This document shows, one piece after another, positions 48,629 to 58,600 of a stretch of 64,000 bases of DNA. Both the position numbers and the translations under genes were made by a program. This DNA comes from Pricia mediterranea (GTDB lineage: Bacteria > Bacteroidota > Bacteroidia > Flavobacteriales > Flavobacteriaceae), in NCBI RefSeq assembly GCF_032248455.1, contig NZ_JAVTTP010000001.1, positions 1,610,501 to 1,674,500 of the forward strand, given 5' to 3'. Under the pieces are notes generated by a model. It had not been told where the DNA came from. It saw only the letters and a program-made list of their open reading frames with translations, and did not search any database. Position 1 is the stretch's first letter. Every line of letters begins with the position of its first letter.

Positions 48629-49602
48629 GATTAAGATATTTAAGGGTTTATTGAATCCCGTACGACCATCGCACGGGCATTGAAAACTGATTTACTTATT
48701 ATATCCGGAGCGTTTTCCTTTTTTTTTGTTCTTTAACTTTTGTTCCGCTTCGTTTTTGAGGGTTCGATATGATTTCATGGTTTTCGTTTTTGATTTACTT
48801 CCCATAGAGCCGTCGCCGTTACCTTTTTTTGTTGCTTGATGCGATACAATATCCGGGCTTGGTAAGGCGTATAAATAGTGGAGTGTAGCTGGAGCGCAGC
48901 GGAAGCGGAACGGAACGGTTTATGCCGCCGTCCAAGAACGGATGTTGTTTTTTTGCCATCAAAAAAAGGAAACGGTTCAGGTCGGAAGGGAATCGAAAAC
49001 ACAAGGAGTTTGAAATATCAAGTCGTCTTGAAGCGGAATAAAAAGAACAGGGATGAATCGGGGCCGAGCGGACGCTGGTCCGGATTTGAGGTGGGAATAG
49101 AGGGTCTGGGCTCGTTAGTTGTTATGGCGCAAATAGCACCGCCATACTAAATATATGAGCTAAAATCCGGGCCTGTGTCCAAGACCTTTGGTACGAAGCT
49201 CTTTGCCCGGAATGGAGCGCAGCGGAATGGAGTGGCAATGTGCTGAGGGGAAACCCGGCAATTGTGGATTCTACTCTTTACCAAAAGCGGATTGTATGAA
49301 GAGTTTCACCTTTTTGAAGTTTAGCTTATGGAGTTCGACCGCAATCCTAAAAATATCCCGGAAAGGCCTAAATTAAAGAGTTATCAAAAAGTTGCATCAA
49401 CTACCGTTACCGTATTTGGAATGGGTAATATCAGGTTCATAAATTTAACCTGTAATTAAATACTGGAATGGCGTTATTGTACTCATTTCCTCATTGTTGA
49501 TTTATCAAATTAAACATTTTTGGTTACTTTTAAACGCTCTTCATTTGCATATCACGACCTACAAGATAATTTACCTTGTTATATTGATATATCTATTTAA
49601 GA
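48629..49602. other. Long gene-free stretch with a direct repeat
   Basis: About 970 bases between ssb and the kinase gene with no credible gene. A 14-base repeat, GGAGCGCAGCGGAA, occurs at 48891-48904 and 49214-49227, about 320 bases apart, with related GGAA-rich sequence around both. The base composition drops sharply near 49.4 kb, where the AT-rich cassette begins, so an insertion junction lies here. It could be an oriV-like or packaging-type element region; there is no direct proof. Confidence 0.4.
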
Positions 49603-50388
49603 ATGACTTCAATCGAACCTTCCAAAGCCTTACTAAAGCATTTTGATATAAGTGACTACGAACGCGCTAGCCCGGGGGGTCAAAAAACTGTTTTTATTGT
49701 TACTATAGCGAATCAAAAATATGCTTTGAAGATAATAAAAGTGGCTGATGAAAGGTTTGAAAGAGAAGTTAAAATCTGCAAACAATTTGACGGGAACAAA
49801 GGAATACCAGTAATAAAAAAGATAGAAAAATTTGGAAAGGACACAATTATTCTTGAGGAATACATTGAGGGAAATGACCTTTCAGAATTAGTAAGTGACT
49901 ATGTTGGCAATGCCCCAAAGGTTTGTAAGGTGATATATGCTGCTAGCAACATCCTCAAACCAGTTTGGAATGCCAATTATGTCCATAGGGATTTGAAACC
50001 TCCCAATATTAGAATTAGGGCGAATGGACAACCTGTTATTCTCGATTTTGGTATTGCAAGAGCATTGGATGATGAAAGTATCACAGGAACCGGTATCCAA
50101 CCATATACTTGGCCCTTTGCCAGTCCTGAGCAGTTTGATGGCCATAAAAAGCTAATTTCGTATAGAACGGATTTTTTTTGTCTGGGTATAATTGCATATC
50201 ATTTGTACACCGATTCACTACCGTTTGGAAAGACGAGAGATGAAATTGACCGATCCTTTCAAGACAACAGGCTCATAGTGGATTCAGGCAATGAGAGTAT
50301 AAATATCTTTTGTAATGGCGTATTTAAACACAATCCGTCTGAAAGGCCAAGAAAAATTGAATCTTTTTTAAATCTAATTAAATTATGA
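49603..50388 (+). CDS. Serine/threonine protein kinase
   Basis: A 261-residue kinase domain with little else. It has a glycine-type loop (SPGGQK, 23-28), catalytic Lys43 in YALKIIK, HRDLKPPNI at 128-136, DFG at 148-150 and FASPEQFDG at 172-180, so it should be active. There is no membrane segment or sensor domain. Its stop overlaps the next start by 4 bases (ATGATG), so the two proteins are made together. A PP2C-like phosphatase lies in the same cassette on the other strand. The AT-rich sequence is unlike the ICE genes to the left. Confidence 0.92.
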   Translation: MTSIEPSKALLKHFDISDYERASPGGQKTVFIVTIANQKYALKIIKVADERFEREVKICKQFDGNKGIPVIKKIEKFGKDTIILEEYIEGNDLSELVSDYVGNAPKVCKVIYAASNILKPVWNANYVHRDLKPPNIRIRANGQPVILDFGIARALDDESITGTGIQPYTWPFASPEQFDGHKKLISYRTDFFCLGIIAYHLYTDSLPFGKTRDEIDRSFQDNRLIVDSGNESINIFCNGVFKHNPSERPRKIESFLNLIKL

Positions 50389-51545
50389 TGGTAACTCATG
50401 CACTGGGACATAATTCCAATTGGAATATTGAGTCCTATCTGGAACACAATATTGGAGACTTTTTTTTGATAACGGCATTTACTCATGGTGCGGATTTTGA
50501 CAAGAAGCCGCTGTTGAAAAAAGTGATTGACCTGTCGATGGTTGATCTTCAGTTTTATGGCAAAAAAGAAAGTGCAAACTTGGAGAAAGGCAAGCTATCC
50601 GAATTCCCTTTCCATCCTGCAAATTGTGATTCGGATGAAATTACTAATCTGTATTTTGACAATTGTGTCAAACAAGCTATCGAGTTCCAAAAAGATAAAA
50701 ACATCAAACATATTATAATTCCTAATTTTTATGAAAACGAAGATGTTGAGGATATTGTTGCTACCATCAAAACCATCAACAAATACGTTTCAAAATTAAA
50801 AAGGAAAGATGAAAAATATTTTATGACACTGCCTTTTGCCAATCATGTCATCACTGATAAAGCCAAAGTTGAAGAAATTTTATTTGCATGTACCGATATG
50901 AATATTTGTTTTGACGGGTATTACATTACCTGTGAAAACAAACCGGAGTATAGAAAAAAATTAACAACTGATTTTAAAATTTACAAAAATTTATCTAGAG
51001 TATTTAAAACACTAAAAGACCAGGATTTCACGACTATATATGCCTATGCAAATTGGGATGCAATTCTCTATTTGGCACAAACCAACATTGACTATATAAC
51101 TGTTGGAACATACGAAAATTTAAGAAATTTCGATGTAAAGCGCTTTACGGAAAACACCTCTGGTGGGGGCTCAAAAGGGTATTATTTTTCCGAAAAACTT
51201 TTGAACATGGTCCGGGCTGATGATGTAACCATGTTAAATGAAACGGGGAAAATCAGTATTATTAAGAATGAGAAGAATATTTTTTCGGATATCATTTTAC
51301 AACAAGGATACCCCTGGAATATTCATAAACCAGATGTAAATAAGAATTATCTTTTATCCATCACAAGACTTTTAAAGAAAATTTCCCGTATTGACGACTT
51401 AGGTTCGAGAAAGGATTTTGTGTTGCGTTTAATAGATAGTGCCATCAACAACTATGACCGACTTGAATCAAACAAAATTTTTCTGAATAATGAAAGTAGT
51501 AATTACCATTTAAACACTTGGAAGACCTACTTGGCAAATTCATAG
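50385..51545 (+). CDS. Uncharacterised protein, possible TIM-barrel-like fold
   Basis: A 386-residue protein that I do not recognise. The pattern of short hydrophobic strands with helices between them (FFLITAFTHG, IKHIIIPNFY, FMTLPFANHV, CFDGYYITCE, FTTIYAYANWDAILYLAQ, IDYITVGTY) suggests an alpha/beta barrel; this is inference only. Notable are an N-terminal HALGHNSNW and a GGGSKGYYFSE stretch. No signal peptide or membrane segment. It is coupled to the kinase by a 4-base overlap and its end overlaps the convergent nuclease gene by 19 bases. It could be the kinase's substrate or a partner in sensing. Confidence 0.7.
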   Translation: MMVTHALGHNSNWNIESYLEHNIGDFFLITAFTHGADFDKKPLLKKVIDLSMVDLQFYGKKESANLEKGKLSEFPFHPANCDSDEITNLYFDNCVKQAIEFQKDKNIKHIIIPNFYENEDVEDIVATIKTINKYVSKLKRKDEKYFMTLPFANHVITDKAKVEEILFACTDMNICFDGYYITCENKPEYRKKLTTDFKIYKNLSRVFKTLKDQDFTTIYAYANWDAILYLAQTNIDYITVGTYENLRNFDVKRFTENTSGGGSKGYYFSEKLLNMVRADDVTMLNETGKISIIKNEKNIFSDIILQQGYPWNIHKPDVNKNYLLSITRLLKKISRIDDLGSRKDFVLRLIDSAINNYDRLESNKIFLNNESSNYHLNTWKTYLANS

Positions 51546-52189
51546 TTATTCTTGATTTGTTCTGAAAAAAGAATTTGCATTTTCTGATCAAAAGGTCTTT
51601 CCCTTGTGGGATTATAATATCTCTTTAGTTCTCCTGTTGTTGTAATAGTTGCTAATCCCACATTATATTTTTCAAATACATCTATATTCTTGATAGCCGA
51701 ATTCGAATAATGGGCATCCATAACGACGTATGAGTATTCGGCAAACCACTTATACCTATAGGCCTGTTTTAAGGCTCTTTTCCAATCTTTCAACTTTGCC
51801 TCAATTGCAAAATTTACATTAAAGGGAAACTCATAATTCTTATCAATGTGGATATCGCACCCCTCGATTTTTACATATTTGTTAGCAATTAATTTTACTA
51901 CTGATTTTGAAATTTTGTTCTTCGAGTTTCTTGTAATATTTTCTATTTCAGAAAATGAAATATGCCCAGTCCTAAGTATTATATTGTAAATATTAATATC
52001 ATAATTGGTTAGAAAAAATTTGGATGATTCCAGCTTTTTCCGAGGTTTAACAAGTCTAGTTAAAACAATATCCGCAACGCCATATCCAAGAGAGACTTCT
52101 TCAAATATTTCAATGTAGTCTTTGCCAAAACTACGTTTTAAGGTTTTCATTAATAGCTCAACAAGTTCAGTCTCAGTTTGAAATTTCAT
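51527..52189 (-). CDS. PD-(D/E)XK-like nuclease with an internal winged helix
   Basis: A 220-residue protein. Residues about 24-44 (YIEIFEEVSLGYGVADIVL, Asp40) and 127-147 (FAIEAKLKDWKRALKQAYRY, Glu130 and Lys132) give the split PD...E-x-K pattern of restriction-like nucleases. Between them sits a helix-turn-helix part at about 65-110 (NIILRTGHISFSEIENITRNS, ISKSVVKLIANKYV). No family name can be given. It overlaps the phosphatase gene by 17 bases and converges on the barrel-like gene. A role in cutting DNA under control of the kinase/phosphatase pair is inferred. Confidence 0.65.
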   Translation of the reverse strand: MKFQTETELVELLMKTLKRSFGKDYIEIFEEVSLGYGVADIVLTRLVKPRKKLESSKFFLTNYDINIYNIILRTGHISFSEIENITRNSKNKISKSVVKLIANKYVKIEGCDIHIDKNYEFPFNVNFAIEAKLKDWKRALKQAYRYKWFAEYSYVVMDAHYSNSAIKNIDVFEKYNVGLATITTTGELKRYYNPTRERPFDQKMQILFSEQIKNNYEFAK

Positions 52190-52856
52190 TTTTAATGATA
52201 ATATAGGACGAATCGTCGCTGTTATTCCCTTTCTGTAGACTCAATAACTTCTTTTTAATATTCTGGAGCTTTCTAAAGTTCAGAGTCGCGAAGTATTCCT
52301 TCAACTCGTTCTCCATTAACGTATAGAATCCATCGGTACACAATAAATAATTGCAATCGTTACTCGTTTTTTCGAGCTGAAAATCGTCCAGCGTCAAAGT
52401 CTCTAACCCCAAGTATTTAGTAATAATATTGTTGCGGCCAAGCAGCGCATCATCTTCTGTTATTTTTTCCAGATATTGATTTGTAAAAATATAGATTCTT
52501 GAGTCCCCAATATTCAAGAATTCAACATTGTTCCTGATGATATTAAAAAATAATAAAGACAAGGTACTCATTCCTTTCAAACCCGATTGAATAAGCTTCT
52601 TATTTATTTCATATAGGACTTTACCCAAAGTATGCTCCGAAATCTCGGCAACTTTAGATTCAAACATAACCCTTTTTTTAAATTCATCTATAAACAAATA
52701 GCTCATTTGATTCGAACTTACACCATCAAATACCATGAATAAACTATACCTATCTTTTTCAATTATCAAAAATCGATCTTGATTTTTGTTTCTATTAGTT
52801 CCCTTTTTAGAACCAACCAAGTGTTTTAACTTAAATGTAGTTATATCCGTATGCAC
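52173..52856 (-). CDS. PP2C family protein phosphatase
   Basis: A 227-residue PP2C-type phosphatase. Metal-site motifs: NKNQDRF (Asp27), VFDGVSS (Asp44, where DGxGG is usual), NIGDSRIY (Asp119), CTDGFYT (Asp174) and a final NSDDSSYI (214-215). All acidic ligands are present. It should reverse Ser/Thr phosphorylation. The only start is a GTG at 52856. It leads a two-gene minus-strand unit with the nuclease (17-base overlap) facing the kinase unit. Confidence 0.85.
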   Translation of the reverse strand: MHTDITTFKLKHLVGSKKGTNRNKNQDRFLIIEKDRYSLFMVFDGVSSNQMSYLFIDEFKKRVMFESKVAEISEHTLGKVLYEINKKLIQSGLKGMSTLSLLFFNIIRNNVEFLNIGDSRIYIFTNQYLEKITEDDALLGRNNIITKYLGLETLTLDDFQLEKTSNDCNYLLCTDGFYTLMENELKEYFATLNFRKLQNIKKKLLSLQKGNNSDDSSYIIIKNEISN

Positions 52857-53300
52857 CTTTCAATAGGTTTAAAAGAGTCAATAATTAGTACACCTAAATT
52901 TAGGGAAATTTAATCGATATTATCTGAGAATTTTTAAGCGCTTAAGAAAACATTAAGCTGATTAAGGCTTTATACCTAGTACTAATGGTACTCACTAGTC
53001 GTAAATATTTCATAAAATCGAAGAAAAACAAAAGGTATAAATTGTCTTCAGAGGTAACAATTAATTTGTGTCCACACTTTATAAATCGCACCAGTTTTAA
53101 AGAGTGCATCTATTTTGCATAATAATCTCTTCCTTCAAAAAATAGTCTTCTTTGAAACCGGGAGGTATTGCTGACTAACAGCTGACCTCTCATTTATATA
53201 CAATTCAATCGAAATCAAATTATATAAAATTCCCTTAAGAAAAATATTATCAATTCTCAATTTCAAGAGTAAATCGAGAGTAAAAGAAGTAATTCAAAAT
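52857..53300. other. AT-rich region upstream of the phosphatase gene
   Basis: About 440 bases, very AT-rich, from the phosphatase start to the tRNA terminator. It should hold the phosphatase promoter and possibly the element's right end. No integrase, clear inverted repeat or copy of the tRNA 3' end was seen in it. Confidence 0.4.
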
Positions 53301-53330
53301 AAAAAAGGCCTCCAATCTCTCGGAGGCCCT
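53301..53330 (-). terminator. Factor-independent terminator of the tRNA gene
   Basis: On the minus strand GGCCTCC / GGAGGCC form a 7-base stem with an 8-base loop, then a TTTTTT run. It lies 9 bases beyond the tRNA 3' end and fits an intrinsic terminator. Confidence 0.8.
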
Positions 53331-53338
53331 TATTTACT

Positions 53339-53415
53339 TGGCGGTCTGGACGGGACTCGAACCCGCGACCCCCTGCGTGACAGGCAGGTATTCTAACCAA
53401 CTGAACTACCAGACC
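53339..53415 (-). tRNA. tRNA-Asp (GTC)
   Basis: A 77-base gene including an encoded CCA. The acceptor stem starts GGTCTGG and ends CCAGACC-G-CCA; the anticodon loop reads CTGTCAC (anticodon GTC); the T arm has GGTTCGAGTCC. The D arm (AGTTCAGTTGGTTAGA) is standard. The 3' end faces the mobile region to the left, the usual orientation for a tRNA used as an integration site. Confidence 0.95.
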
Positions 53416-53551
53416 AATGATTTTGTTCACCCGGCGACGGCTTATCGCTCGCCCTTCGGTGCACTCCCGCAACAGCGGGATTCAAATCTTGTTCAAACGC
53501 TTCTCAAAAAGGTCACGAAAAATCACTTCGAAGCCCTTAGCTAAGCAGGTG

Positions 53552-53581
53552 CAAATATACGCTGCTATTTGAATTGTGCAA
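53552..53581 (-). promoter_or_regulatory. Promoter of the tRNA-Asp gene
   Basis: On the minus strand TATATTTG (53559-53552) matches the Bacteroidota -7 box TAnnTTTG and TTG lies at 53581-53579, 19 bases upstream. It would start a transcript about 130 bases before the tRNA; that leader contains a CCCGC / GCGGG hairpin. Confidence 0.6.
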
Positions 53582-54035
53582 ACAATTTTTTTAAATAATA
53601 TTCCTGTTTCAAAATTAATGGTCTTAAACCGTGGTCCAAGTCCTCGACCCGATAAAATAATCGACTCAGGCATCTGGCTATGGACTATAGACCTCTCGAA
53701 AATACCAAGGAGTTCGTCAAGCTTTCGTATTTCAATGCGCTTTTAGCTCCTGAATTCGGCATGACATACAACAAATTTCGAACGGAATAGAGCTATTCCG
53801 GGCCAACGCATTGATGGTGAAAGGAATATTAGTGAAAGCGAACAGTTTGGGAACCTATGACGGGGCGATAAAACCAACTACGGCCGTTTTATACGAATTG
53901 ACTGCAATCGCCCGGAAAGTATTCGATGGAAGCAAATGTGTCTGCAAAAGAAGGGATGCGGATCATAACACAAGGGTTCGTAGTAAGCAAATCTGTCCAT
54001 AGAAGACGAAATGCCGGCGCAATGCATTGTCCGGC
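53582..54035. other. Gap between tRNA promoter and DUF58 gene
   Basis: About 450 bases downstream of the DUF58 gene. Short open frames occur but none shows a recognisable protein. No terminator was seen for the DUF58 gene. Confidence 0.35.
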
Positions 54036-54965
54036 TCAAACAAATTTCTGCCGCTCCGTCATAAAGGTATTGAGCACGGTGGAAAAATTCCCTCCGATAT
54101 CTACGCCGACATATTTAATACGGTATTGCGCGCACTTCAGTTTCAAGTCTTCAAAGTACCCGGTAACACGGTTTTCGTAGGCTTCCTTGATGGTGTCGGA
54201 GTATATATCGATGTGTTCCCCAGTTTCGACGTCTAAAAAGCGTTTGGGAACGTTTTCAAAATCGAAACGCAATTCGGTTTTCTTGTCCACCAAGTGGAAC
54301 AATACCACTTCATGTTTGTTATATTTTAAATGCCGTAATGCCTCGAATAATTTTTCATCATCGGTTTGGGTCTGGAACATATCGGTAAAGAGAAAGATGA
54401 GGCTACGGCGCTTGATCTTTTCGGCGATCAGATGCAAATAGGTGTAGGTTTCGGTCTCCGCAACGGGTTCAGTCTCCTGGCTTATTTCGACTAGCTTGGC
54501 CAACAACATCTGATGGTGCCGCTCGCTTCCCTTTTCGGGGGCATAAAAATCGTAGGCGTCGGAGTAAACACTTAGACCAACGGCATCCCGCTGTCGTTTT
54601 AGAACGTTCATCAGGGCGGCAATGGACAGAACCCCAAATCCGATTTTGTTCAGGTTATCGATGGATAAATCTTTTACTTTGGGATAGTACATCGAGGCGG
54701 AACTGTCCAAAATCATATGGCAGCGTAAATTGGTTTCCTCTTCGTAGCGTTTGGTGTAGAGTTTGTCGGTTTTGGCAAAAAGCTTCCAATCGATATGCTT
54801 GGTGCTTTCGCCATTATTGTAGATTTTATGCTCGGCAAATTCCGCGGAAAAGCCGTGAAAGGGACTCTTATGGATCCCACTGATAAATCCTTCAACGACC
54901 TGGTTGGCCAGAAGTTCTAGGTTTTGGAAAAGGGATGCCTTATTCAGTTCGGATTGCAGGTTCAT
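54036..54965 (-). CDS. DUF58 domain protein
   Basis: A 309-residue protein from the ATG at 54965 (MNLQSEL); a frame 13 codons longer is less likely. It carries the DUF58 core: YNNGESTKHIDWKLFAKTDKLYTKRYEEE, then a VWA-like fold with MILDSSASMYYP (a MIDAS-like DxSxS) and LIFLFTDMFQ. DUF58 proteins are usually paired with a MoxR ATPase and act on cell-surface complexes; no MoxR gene lies next to it in this window. It has no membrane segment, so it is likely cytoplasmic. Chromosomal type gene. Confidence 0.88.
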   Translation of the reverse strand: MNLQSELNKASLFQNLELLANQVVEGFISGIHKSPFHGFSAEFAEHKIYNNGESTKHIDWKLFAKTDKLYTKRYEEETNLRCHMILDSSASMYYPKVKDLSIDNLNKIGFGVLSIAALMNVLKRQRDAVGLSVYSDAYDFYAPEKGSERHHQMLLAKLVEISQETEPVAETETYTYLHLIAEKIKRRSLIFLFTDMFQTQTDDEKLFEALRHLKYNKHEVVLFHLVDKKTELRFDFENVPKRFLDVETGEHIDIYSDTIKEAYENRVTGYFEDLKLKCAQYRIKYVGVDIGGNFSTVLNTFMTERQKFV

Positions 54966-55123
54966 AAGATAAAGATAGGGCTTTTTAATCGGGGTGTTCG
55001 CCACTCGGCGTGGATGCCCGGTTCAAAAGGATTGTAGGTAGCAGTTTATGTTCAAATCGCAATCGCCGTATCGCAACTGATTGGGTTCCAAACGGATTTT
55101 TGACACCTTAAGCTGCCCAAAAC

Positions 55124-55154
55124 AAAAAAATCCCGCCAACAGCGGGATTTTTTT
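55124..55154. terminator. Bidirectional terminator behind thioredoxin
   Basis: TCCCGC / GCGGGA around a 5-base loop, flanked by seven A on the left and seven T on the right, so it can end transcripts on both strands. It lies just past the trxA stop. Confidence 0.85.
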
Positions 55155-55190
55155 GTTCATACGTCCTTTGAGGACTGAAAGATCGAGGCC

Positions 55191-55508
55191 CTAGAGTAGC
55201 GTGTCGATCGCATCGGTATAGGCCTTCTTCGGAGATACCCCTACTTGCCGATTTACGATTTCGCCATCTTTAAAGATCAGTACGGTGGGAATGTTTCGCA
55301 CCCCATATTTGGCCGCGTATTCCTGATTGGCGTCTACGTCCAGCTTCCCTACGACAGCCTTGCCCTCGTATTCCTTGCTTACCTCATCGATGATGGGACC
55401 TACCATTCTACAGGGGCCGCACCATGCCGCCCAAAAATCTACTACTACAGGTTTATCGTTTTTAAGGACCACTTCGTCAAAAGTAGCGTCCGTAATTTCT
55501 AATGCCAT
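55191..55508 (-). CDS. trxA: Thioredoxin
   Basis: A 105-residue thioredoxin with the active site WCGPC (residues 29-33), the cis-Pro segment RNIPTVLIF and the usual VDFWAAWC strand. It reduces disulfides in cytoplasmic proteins using thioredoxin reductase. It follows dnaE on the same strand but has its own -7 box (TAAGTTTG at 55539-55532) and a strong terminator behind it. Confidence 0.95.
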   Translation of the reverse strand: MALEITDATFDEVVLKNDKPVVVDFWAAWCGPCRMVGPIIDEVSKEYEGKAVVGKLDVDANQEYAAKYGVRNIPTVLIFKDGEIVNRQVGVSPKKAYTDAIDTLL

Positions 55509-55531
55509 GTTATTTCCTTTTGATTATTATG

Positions 55532-55539
55532 CAAACTTA
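55532..55539 (-). promoter_or_regulatory. -7 box of the thioredoxin gene
   Basis: TAAGTTTG on the minus strand fits TAnnTTTG and lies 24 bases before the trxA start. The matching upstream TTG is not at the usual distance (the nearest is 26 bases away), so the call is moderate. Confidence 0.45.
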
Positions 55540-55608
55540 GTCAAATATTCGATGTTTTGCTTACTCAAACGATATTGGATTTGACTATAACGGTATCGGC
55601 ATACCCGA

Positions 55609-58600
55609 TCAATTCAGTTTATAGTGAACTTGACTCTCTTCCAAACTGGACAATAGCTCACTGGAAATCTGTACTTTTTGTTTTCGGCTCGAAAGCCGGA
55701 CCTTTATTTGCCGGTCCATTTCATAGACCACAAAATTCAGGGGATGGCTGCCCTTATGCAGCACTAAGGTATCCTTCAACTGGTGGATGCCCTCCTCTTT
55801 CATCTCATCGATGTTCAGCCTAATGGTCAGTTTTTTGGCGTAGGTCTCCATTACTTCCTGTAACAACATAAAACTGTTGTACTGCATTCGCGGGTCGCCT
55901 TTCTTCCCGGTATCGCGATTGACCCATCCTTCCCTAACGAACACTTTGACGTAGGCAAAGGAGTTGATCATCAGGAAGTGGCGGAACTTTAGGTATTCTT
56001 CCCCAAAAATTCGGAATTCATGGGAGTCGGAATAGTCCTCCATGGTGAACAAGGCCCATCCTTTTCCGTTTTTCGATACCCGATGCTGCACGTCGGTTAT
56101 GACCCCGGCAAAAGACACTTCGCGGTTGATATGGCTCTCCAGGTCATTGGCAAATGCAACCTCGGCATTACAGAAAGCATCGATTTCGGTCTTGAAATCG
56201 TCCAGGGGATGGCCGGAAATATAGATACCGACCACTTCTTTCTCCCGTCGCAGCTTCTCCATAGTACCCCATTCCTCGCAGGGAGGTACGGTCGGTTCAG
56301 GAATCTGCACCTCGCTGGCATCCCCGAACAGGCTCACTTGGGCGGAATTCTCGTTCTCCTGGAATTTGGCTCCGTATTTGACCACTTTTTCCAAAAAGCT
56401 TACTCCGTCGCCCTCGTCCTGAAAATATTGGGCGCGATGGGCGGTTCCGAAGGAATCGAAGCCCCCGGCAACGGCCAGACTCTCGAAAGCCTTTTTATTC
56501 GCGGCGCGTAGATCGATGCGTTTGGCCACGTCGAAAACGGACTTGAAATGCCCGTCTTCCTTCCGGTTGGCCACAATAGTTTCGACCGCAGATCGGCCAA
56601 CCCCCTTGATGGCGCCCATCCCGAAACGGACGGCCCCTTGTTTATTGACCGCGAATTTGTAATAGGATTCGTTGACATCGGGACCCAAAACCTCAAGGCC
56701 CATCCGCTTGCATTCCTCCATAAAAAACGTCACCTGCTTGATGTCGTTCATGTTGTTGGACAGCACCGCCGCCATGTATTCCGCGGGATAATGCGCTTTC
56801 AGATAGGCCGTCTGATAGGCGATATAGGCATAGCAGGTGGAGTGACTTTTGTTGAAGGCATAGGCGGCAAAGGCCTCCCAGTCTTTCCATATTTTTTCTA
56901 GGATATCCCTCGGATGTCCCTTTTTCTCGCCCCCGTCCAAAAATTGGGGCTTTAGCTTGGCCAGCAGCGCGAAAATCTTTTTTCCCATCGCCTTTCGTAG
57001 GACGTCCGCCTCGCCCTTTGAAAATCCCGCCAGTTTTTGGGACAGCAGCATCACTTGCTCCTGATACACCGTAATACCATAGGTTTCCTGTAGATACTCC
57101 TCCATATCCGGAAGGTCGTAGGCGATGTCCTCGTCCCCATGTTTTCTTCGGATAAAACTGGGGATGTACTCCATCGGACCGGGACGGTAGAGCGCGTTCA
57201 TGGCGATGAGATCGTCGAAGACCGTGGGCTTCAGGTCCTTCATGTGTTTCTGCATCCCGGGGGATTCGTACTGGAATATTCCCACCGTATCCCCACGCTG
57301 GAAAAGCTCGTACGTCTTTTCGTCGTCCAAGGGAAAATCGTCGGGTACGAGATCGATGCCGTGTTTCGCCTTTACGATCTTGACCGTGTCCTTTATCAGG
57401 GTCAGGGTTTTTAATCCGAGGAAATCCATCTTCAGCAATCCCGCGCTTTCCACGACGGAGTTATCGAACTGGGTCACGTAGAGGTCGGAGTCCTTTGCGG
57501 TCGCCACGGGAACGAAATTCGTGATATCGTCGGGGGTAATGATAACCCCACAGGCGTGGATACCCGTGTTGCGCACGGAACCCTCAAGGGTGCGGGCCAT
57601 GTTTACGGTCTGCCCCTCAAGGTCATCGGTCTCCGCAATATTCAAAAGCTGGTTGACCTTTTCAAGATCGTCGGCACGGAACTTCTTCTTCAGATCGGCC
57701 TCCGGCACCCCGAAAATCTTGCCCAATTTGCTCATAGTGGGAATCAACTTGGCAATCCGGTCCGCATCGCCCAAAGGCAGATCCAGCACCCGGGCCGTAT
57801 CCCTGATGGAGGATTTGGCCGCCATGGTACCATAAGTAATGATCTGCGCCACCTGGTTCGCCCCATATTTATCGATGACATAGTCCATCACCCGGCCCCG
57901 GCCCTCATCGTCGAAGTCGATGTCGATATCGGGCATCGACACCCGATCGGGATTCAAAAACCGTTCGAAAAGCAGGTCGTATTTCAGGGGATCGATATTG
58001 GTAATGGTCAGGCAGTATGCCACCACCGAGCCCGCCGCGGAACCCCGGCCGGGCCCCACGGAAACGTCCATGTTCCTGGCTTCTCTGATAAAATCCTCCG
58101 TAATCAAAAAGTATCCGGGGTAACCGGAATTCTTGATGGTATCAAGCTCGAAATCGATACGCTCGCTAATTTCGGGGGTAATCTCCCGGTAGCGTTTTTT
58201 GGCACCTTCGTAGGTAATATGCCGCAGATAGGCGTTCTCCCCGCGGTTGCCCCCGTCGACCTCATCCTCCGGCACCTTAAATTCTTCGGGAATATCGAAC
58301 TTGGGCAACAATACGTCGCGTGCCAGTTCGAAAGGTTCGATCTTATCGACGACCTCCTGCACGTTCAGAATAGCTTCGGGGATATCCTGAAAAAGATCTT
58401 TCATCTCGTCCTGACCCTTGAAGTAATATTCCGAATTGGGGAGGCCGTACCGATAGCCCCTGCCCCGTCCGATGGGGGTAGCCTGCTTTTCACCGTCCTT
58501 GACACAAAGCAGGATGTCGTGTGCCTCGGCATCTTCTTCGAGGCAGTAATAGGTATTGTTGGTCGCGACCAGCTTGACATCGTGTTTTTTGGCGAACTGC

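Noticed and set aside
49603..52856. Cassette as part of BREX, Pgl or another named kinase-bearing defence system
   Set aside because: No PglZ, methylase, Lon-like protease or helicase lies next to it, and the kinase is only a bare domain.
1..53338. Integrase or other recombinase of the element
   Set aside because: No intact tyrosine or serine recombinase was found; the only recombination gene is the dead IS256-type fragment.
53263..53472. Minus-strand frame reading through the tRNA
   Set aside because: Its middle is the translation of tRNA-Asp, a well-known false gene.
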